In this document: piece by piece, positions 58,494-64,000 of the stretch | Layout of the letters: every line of letters begins with the position of its first letter | Numbering within the stretch: position 1 is the stretch's first letter | Assembly (NCBI GenBank): GCA_949152475.1 | Contig: OX424570.1 | Span: forward strand, 9,908,181-9,972,180 | DNA from: Terebella lapidaria | Lineage: Eukaryota; Annelida; Polychaeta; Terebellida; Terebellidae | Length of the DNA: 64,000 bases | Direction: 5' to 3' | Position numbers and translations under genes: made by a program | Notes under the pieces: generated by a model | Database searches by the model: none | What the model was told of the DNA's origin: nothing | Seen by the model: the letters and a program-made list of their open reading frames with translations, nothing else

Positions 58494-59429
58494 TTGGACA
58501 AGGTGAAAGCTGATCACATCGCAACCCGTCAATGATTGCACCAACTCAAAAATTCTTACATATGGAATGTTCGGGTACATAAGAAATAAAACAGAGCAAA
58601 ATAAAAGCTGTTCGTGTTTTTGTGAATAATGGAGCATTGTGGATCAGTTAGCCGAGGTCCTTGTTAAAAAACACACAATAATGAATATTGCACGATAGTA
58701 GATAGTTCTTTTCAAGAATAAGAAAAGTACGTGTAGCAGCTACTAGACCACGTTGAACGAATGGGCCGTTCAGGCCTGACACTATTGTCATACTAACGTT
58801 ACAAGTGTTACCATCTGATCATACATCCCTGCAAACATCAAATTACACCAACTGGACAAATGAAGAGCTAACGAGTTATATGACATTAATACAAAAATAA
58901 ATATGAAAAACTGTATGACTGACACATTGATCAATCAATGCTGAGGTAATGATACCATATTTTTAGACACGTGCTAAGCACTCCTCGTTTGAAGCATCTT
59001 AATTGAAGTAGTGAAAAAGCTATCCAATTGAGAGGGTCATGCTAAAAGTATGCGTGATTGCAGTGGATGTGAGTGTCAATGAAATAAAAAATGAAAATTT
59101 GAATCGATCTGAAATAAAATAAATTTTTACCAGAGTAATATATTGTATTTTTATCACAATCAGATATAATTTTCAATTGAAAATGCAGGCGATTGAAGGG
59201 GGAAAAATGAGACGCAATTGAGTTTCATCATCTATTATCATTTTAATTATTTATGTAAATTGAAACTCATCAATCCGGATTCCATTACCATTTCCCATCT
59301 ATCGTGTCCAAATAATTGCACGTGACTGAATAGAGGCATAATATGTACTTTAGCTACGATTACACTTGCCAAAAGCAAAAGCAGAATGCACTGTTACAGT
59401 TATGTTGTCATATCATACCTTTTATCATA

Positions 59430-59645
59430 CCATGCAACTGGTGGATATGTAATACATGTCAAACACAAACGAATATACATGTAGTTCCTAAATGCCAGGT
59501 GTTTCAAAGAATAAAATCATTACTTGCAAGATGACGTTACTATTTGAAGGTATGACCTGAGCGCAAGTCAATTCTACCCAAGAGGCTAGAGGCCGATTTC
59601 TGCCATGATGCTGTGGACAACGAGCAACTGCAGTAACTGCTGCAA
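59430..59645 (+). pseudogene. Orphan copy of the 60.6-kb promoter/first exon
   Basis: 'actggtggatatg...acatgtcaaacacaa' and 'ttactatttgaaggtatgacctgagcgcaagtcaa.tctac...gaggctagaggccgat..ctgc...gtggacaacgagcaa' align in order with 60540-60720 of the active-looking promoter. The TATA is degraded (tatttgaa versus tataaa) and the donor is lost. No coding exons follow. From 58600 to 60620 I see no gene otherwise. Confidence 0.5.
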
Positions 59646-60630
59646 TACACAAACACACAAACTGCATAATGTCAACAGGTTCGTCTGTTTGATCGATGGG
59701 ACATTATCGATCAATTCGATGATTAACAATATTAATCGTTTAAAAACTATCAGATTTTGCAGGAGCGTATAAACCTAATTTACTTACATAAGCAACTGAT
59801 TGTAGCCAGCACTATTATCCAAAAAAAGAAATGAACATGCTGGTACCAAAGTCAATATAAAATCACAAATACTTATGCCTGATCTGACACTTAAATTGCT
59901 GCCCATACCAAAGTAAATCATCATCTACTAGCAGGGACTATAAACTGGTATAGCAGTGATTCGAGTATCACTCTTATTACTGTACGATAGCGTTATATCG
60001 AGGCTGATAATTATCATGATATAGCCAGACACTTCTTGAGTACTTCTGGTTTGAAACAATAATTGAAGCGAATAAACACGAGATGTTCAGTCGTGTAAGT
60101 TTGTATTATAATGTGCTCCACAAGCGAGTATCAATGAAAACAGAGCTGAACTGATGAAACAGACACTTGTACATTTAACGGGCTAGGCAGGCGTACTGCA
60201 TCCTTAACGTAGGAACATACAACTTCAAAGATAATTAAGCAGTTTTTCCTCTTTTATATTTTCCCTTTAACATTCAGATAAATGGAGAGAGGGGGTTGGG
60301 ATATCAAGCCTCATTATCTTTCACCTTTTGAATTATTCCTGTACGAAAGAACTCAATATCCCCGATTTAATTACCAATATGAATCTCTAGTTTTTGGTAT
60401 ATTGATACATTTTCGACTTTCAAATACTTATACTCTCCTGTATAGAGAGTTTATTTGCACAAAAATGAGATTATTTGCACAAAAAGGCAATATGTACTGG
60501 GACAGTTTTGTTCATATATCGAACTTTCCACAGTAATAAAACTGGTGGACATGCATAAATGTCTAACATAAAGCAATATAAGTCTTTCATTTTTCAGAAT
60601 GTAATCATTATTCGCATGCTGGTGTTATTA

Positions 60631-60715
60631 TATAAAGGTGGTAACTTAGCGCGAGTCAACATTACTTTAGAGACTAGAAGCCAATTGCGACCACACTACA
60701 GTTGACAACAACAAA
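60631..60715 (+). promoter_or_regulatory. TATA box and noncoding first exon of the 61.2-kb peptide gene
   Basis: TATAAA at 60631-60636, probable start near 60660, and a consensus donor (caacaaa|gtgagt) at 60715/60716. The acceptor gtacttcag abuts ATG 61184. An alternative nearer TATA-like box lies at 61095-61102 (atataaaa). Confidence 0.5.
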
Positions 60716-61183
60716 GTGAGTAACTAATAGGATGAACTAGCATGCAATCTGTATATGGTTTCTGCAATTATAGTTGTATTCAAAATTGCAACCAGTCATG
60801 TTTCGAGTGTTGTGTTCATACTGGTGCCCCAGCCAGTTTCTAGTGACCTTGTCTGTCATACCGTTATTCATGGTTATTTCAAATCAGTGGTAGATATTTT
60901 ATGATCATGTCGTGTAGGATATGAGTCGATTCAGTACAAACTATGTATACACCAGTTGTACACCATAACATCAAACTAGGTTGAATTTCACAATGTTTGC
61001 CAACAGTTCCGATACCACCCAATAGCTATTTTAGGCTTGCTTTGGTCCTCATAAAAATCTGGTTCTATTGTGGGTGCTAGGTTTTTACATGCACATATAA
61101 AACTAAGCAGATCAACGAGAAGTATACGGACAAATTCAGCACTAGTACCTTATGTACGACTCTGTCATATCGCTGTACTTCAG

Positions 61184-62042
61184 ATGTTGAAGCCCACGAC
61201 TCTAGTGATCCTGGCCCTGTGTTTGGCGGTTATGGTCGCGTCAGATTCTGGTGCTGGTCTACAGAGAAGGCATGGGTATTGGTGGGGTCATAGTGCAAAA
61301 AGAGGTCAGTGAATATGTTGCTACTTCCAATTTTCGGTTTTGATTGTAGGTAGATGCACAATTGTTACTATCTCATACAATATTAAAAAGATGAAATAAG
61401 GATGACTATGTACCGGGGTTTATGTAATTGATACATACATCAATCAGTGCAAGGGTTGAATTTCACCAGCAAAATTATTTTCTGTATGGGCTATGCGGGA
61501 ATGCTGGTATATTGTATAGAAAAAATGGCGCCATACATCCCATGAATTTGCTCGTAGAGGCTGCCAAGGCCTCTGTTGACGCGGATCGTCGCACCAAGGA
61601 CTATCCCAAGACCATCACTCTAACTTTGGCGGATGCGGTTCAGGTATTGTAGAATTGCCATGACAAGTAAAGTCACTACATTTCGCTGCCAGCAGCACTG
61701 TGGCAAAACAGAATGGGAGGGACAGGGAGGATGTTTGACAGCAAATTAAACAACGTTTTAAGATGTAACTTGGTAAGCTATACATACCACCAAGCTTTCA
61801 CACCATTGTTTTCGCACGTTTGGACCTAGAATACTATTTTGTCAGATAATGTTGTATTGAAGCAATGGTGCTTACACAATCAATTCCAGTCATCCGTACA
61901 TATGACCAATTACCCACATGTTGATTTTTATGCACAACACTATGCATCCTAAATATATATACATCACGATTACTCTATTTTATATCTACAGGAGGCTGAA
62001 TTTGAAGAAGTTTATAAACAGGTTAAGAGTCGTAAACAATGA
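61184..62042 (+). CDS. Secreted peptide precursor with dibasic-flanked HGYWWGHSA segment
   Basis: Exon 1, 61184-61304, ends in phase 1: signal peptide MLKPTTLVILALCLAVMVAS, then DSGAGLQRRHGYWWGHSAKR. Exon 2 starts after gctcgtag at about 61559 and ends at 61645 in phase 0: EAAKASVDADRRTKDYPKTI then TLTLADAVQ. Exon 3 starts after atctacag at about 61992: EAEFEEVYKQVKSRKQ and stop. RR and KR bracket HGYWWGHSA, so furin/PC-type cleavage could release a short Trp/His peptide; alternatively the whole basic segment is the active part. A fourth exon is possible, because CAG|gttaag and atttcag (62168) exist and an AATAAA lies at 62250-62255; then the C-terminus would change to NFWACEVRDHVAAYSS. Which form is used I cannot tell. 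Confidence 0.6.
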
Positions 62043-62259
62043 TCTAAACTGTGAGTTATCATACAATTATAGTATACTATATATTACTACACATTACCTT
62101 TTAAAATGTATTTTTGGATATGTTTCATTGTTACAGTTATATACTAAAAATGTTTTATTTAATTTCAGAACTTCTGGGCCTGCGAAGTCCGCGATCACGT
62201 TGCTGCATATTCCAGTAATTCGAACGATTTGTATGTGTTAATGACATTGAATAAATTAT

Positions 62260-64000
62260 TTATCATGCATGCCAATTTTTTTTTTAATTAATGCCAAGGA
62301 AATATTTGATTGTCTCGTTTGTGCATTGAACTGTGGAGTAATGAGAATAAATCAATTTTTGTAGATCCACACAAGAATCGAGATATGTGGTATGAGCAAT
62401 GAAATGTAACATTGGTCCTGGAATAGACATAATGGCGGTGAAGAATATTCTGTACATTCACTAAATGCTATTGAAGCAAAGACTGGCTTTTGGGGCTTTT
62501 TGTTTCCATAGATCTTTTTCAAAATTTGATAGTTTGTTGCTAACGACTTCAGCGACCAAAATTTTAAATTTGAAGAAAATTTTCCGTTTAGTTCATGGAA
62601 CATTATATTTTGAAATAAAATGGTGAAATATAACCAGATTGTTGGACATTTTCTAAAATCTTTGTCACCAACGTACCCATTGCTGGGTCTTATGAACATG
62701 AATATGATGCTGGAGACTTGTATGCCTTGTATTCCATTTCTATTTGGATGATAAAATACGTTGTGAGCTTTCATCAAATATATTATGAAGATACCAGTTC
62801 ATTATGTCGTCGTAATGCACCCCACAGGCTTTAAGTTTTGGGTATTATGTAGCCTACTGATTACTGCAAAAATTATTTGATTTTTGTATAAAAAAATAAT
62901 CGGTTCCAAGGAAATTTTCAGAATTCTGATGAATAATAGAACATACACTGCTGAAAGAAATTGCAAAGATAGTGGAAATTCGAAATATTCTTTGATCCGT
63001 TTTTTTTTCGTTATAGCCTCAAAAACAACCTGACCCCAGTTTTAAGGCGGTAATTGTTGGACTTGACACCACACATTTCCGTATAAAAATCGTTCACAGT
63101 CGAATATTTTACAATGAATTTCCTGAAAAATCGGCCAATACATGCAATATCTTATGTAAATTGAAACAATATTTGTTTGGTGTGGATTGGACAGTTTCTG
63201 ACAGAATGCCCGTTGAACAACCCATCCACTATTAGTTTGTGGGCTCTTCAACCATTGATTTCGAAAACAAAACTATTCCATGCACAATGTTGTGACATTG
63301 TTTTCTTCAAAACGGCTATTGTTATGCGATTATATATAACAAGTGCAATAATAAACGACATACAAATAATTAAGATAACTTCAACACATATAGCACAATC
63401 GGTCATTTTCACATTTCATTCACTAGGGTCGCCACCCATTCGTCCGCCTTGGCCTTAACACCAAAATATTGCCCAAAACACTCAAGCACCAGATTCAATG
63501 TTCAAAAATGAGAAGGCACGAGGGGTGACTCTGATCAGCTTGACGCTCAATGAATTCATGTTGAAATTGCATCAAACAGAGCACCTATCACATCACTGAA
63601 TTCTGAATGATGTGCCACTAGTTATTATTGCCACGATCAGTCGCTTGAATGATCACCGGTGCAATATACAAAACCATACTTATTCCAGTCGATATAGAAA
63701 TGATCAAGACAGGAAAACCACCAGTTCAATTCCCAAGTATGTTATTTGAATTTCTGGTGATGTGGGAATGTTGTAAAACCGTTGGTTCTCGAAGCAATAA
63801 GATATCTGTATCAAATACATTCATGTTAACTTAGCAAATGAACACTGCATTGGATAATGAATAAAATATGAACATAAAAATGCAGTGAGTCGATTAAGTG
63901 GTTACAAGACGAAACAATTAAATTTTTGTTAATATAATGTGCTTGATTGAATGCGATACATCAAGTATCGTTTTTTGTGGTTGATAACAGTCACTTCACC
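62260..64000. other. No convincing gene
   Basis: A 141-codon minus-strand frame (62352-62777) lacks domain or signal peptide. At 63427-63458, after a cattcactag acceptor-like site, a short plus-strand reading GSPPIRPPWP then stop resembles the end of a Pro-rich peptide, but no partner exon was found. Confidence 0.45.

Noticed and set aside
1-64000. CRISPR arrays, bacterial operons or rRNA genes
   Set aside because: Introns, poly(A) signals and eukaryotic repeats dominate; no regularly spaced identical repeats with unique spacers and no rRNA signature sequences were seen.

Overview
The window is eukaryotic nuclear DNA: AT-rich, intron-rich, gene-sparse and full of decayed mobile elements. Short secreted C-type lectins, an Ig-domain receptor with a tyrosine-rich tail, ZNF862-like hAT relics, DUF4806-like sequence, LINE fragments and (GTGA)n and 'tgaccttgaaaatgaggtcaaaggtca'-type repeats suggest a marine invertebrate. 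My best guess is a mollusc or another lophotrochozoan, but this is inference and no marker gene fixes the phylum. All gene models were spliced by hand from GT/AG sites and matching intron phases; none is confirmed by transcript data.

Layout. 1-3.8 kb: repeats and a broken DUF4806-like gene. 4.2-6.6 kb (minus): a secreted gene with two C-type lectin-like domains, the second cut off by an in-frame stop. 7.5-10.8 kb (minus): an eight-exon, 533-residue transmembrane receptor with two Ig domains and about eight cytoplasmic tyrosines. 12-15.3 kb: two inverted-repeat (MITE-like) elements and a diverged tandem array. 15.6-16.0 kb: the last two exons of an acidic-tailed peptide precursor. 18.0-21.6 kb: a precursor of a strongly cationic Trp/Arg/Phe peptide. 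22.7-25.3 kb: hAT/ZNF862-like relic. 27.0-28.0 kb: a Pro/Arg-rich secreted peptide precursor. 28.3-29.2 kb: a 466-bp tandem duplication. 30.9-41.3 kb and 43.1-55.3 kb: two copies of a large segmental duplication, each with LINE remnants and C-type lectin genes (one in copy 1; in copy 2 one intact, one split by a transposon and one 5' stub). A broken 3' part of the Pro/Arg peptide gene sits between the copies, so the original unit was about 14 kb and probably carried both a peptide gene and a lectin. 55.4-56.3 kb and 57.8-58.5 kb: a paralogous pair of secreted WW-starting peptide precursors, one with a Pro-Thr-Ala repeat and one Arg/Ser-rich. 60.6-62.2 kb: another small precursor with dibasic sites. 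From 62.3 kb to the end I see no convincing gene.

Main theme. The five peptide genes with a readable coding exon 1, plus the two readable exons of the sixth (15.6 kb), fit one plan: exon 1 carries signal peptide plus a basic or Pro/Trp-rich segment and ends in phase 1; a short exon 2 enters in phase 1 and leaves in phase 0; exon 3 encodes a short C-terminus, acidic in most members. This is the layout of many antimicrobial or bioactive peptide precursors. Placed among lectins and an Ig receptor, it looks like a clustered, fast-duplicating secreted-effector and recognition locus. Function is inference; I could not assign any of these peptides to a named family.
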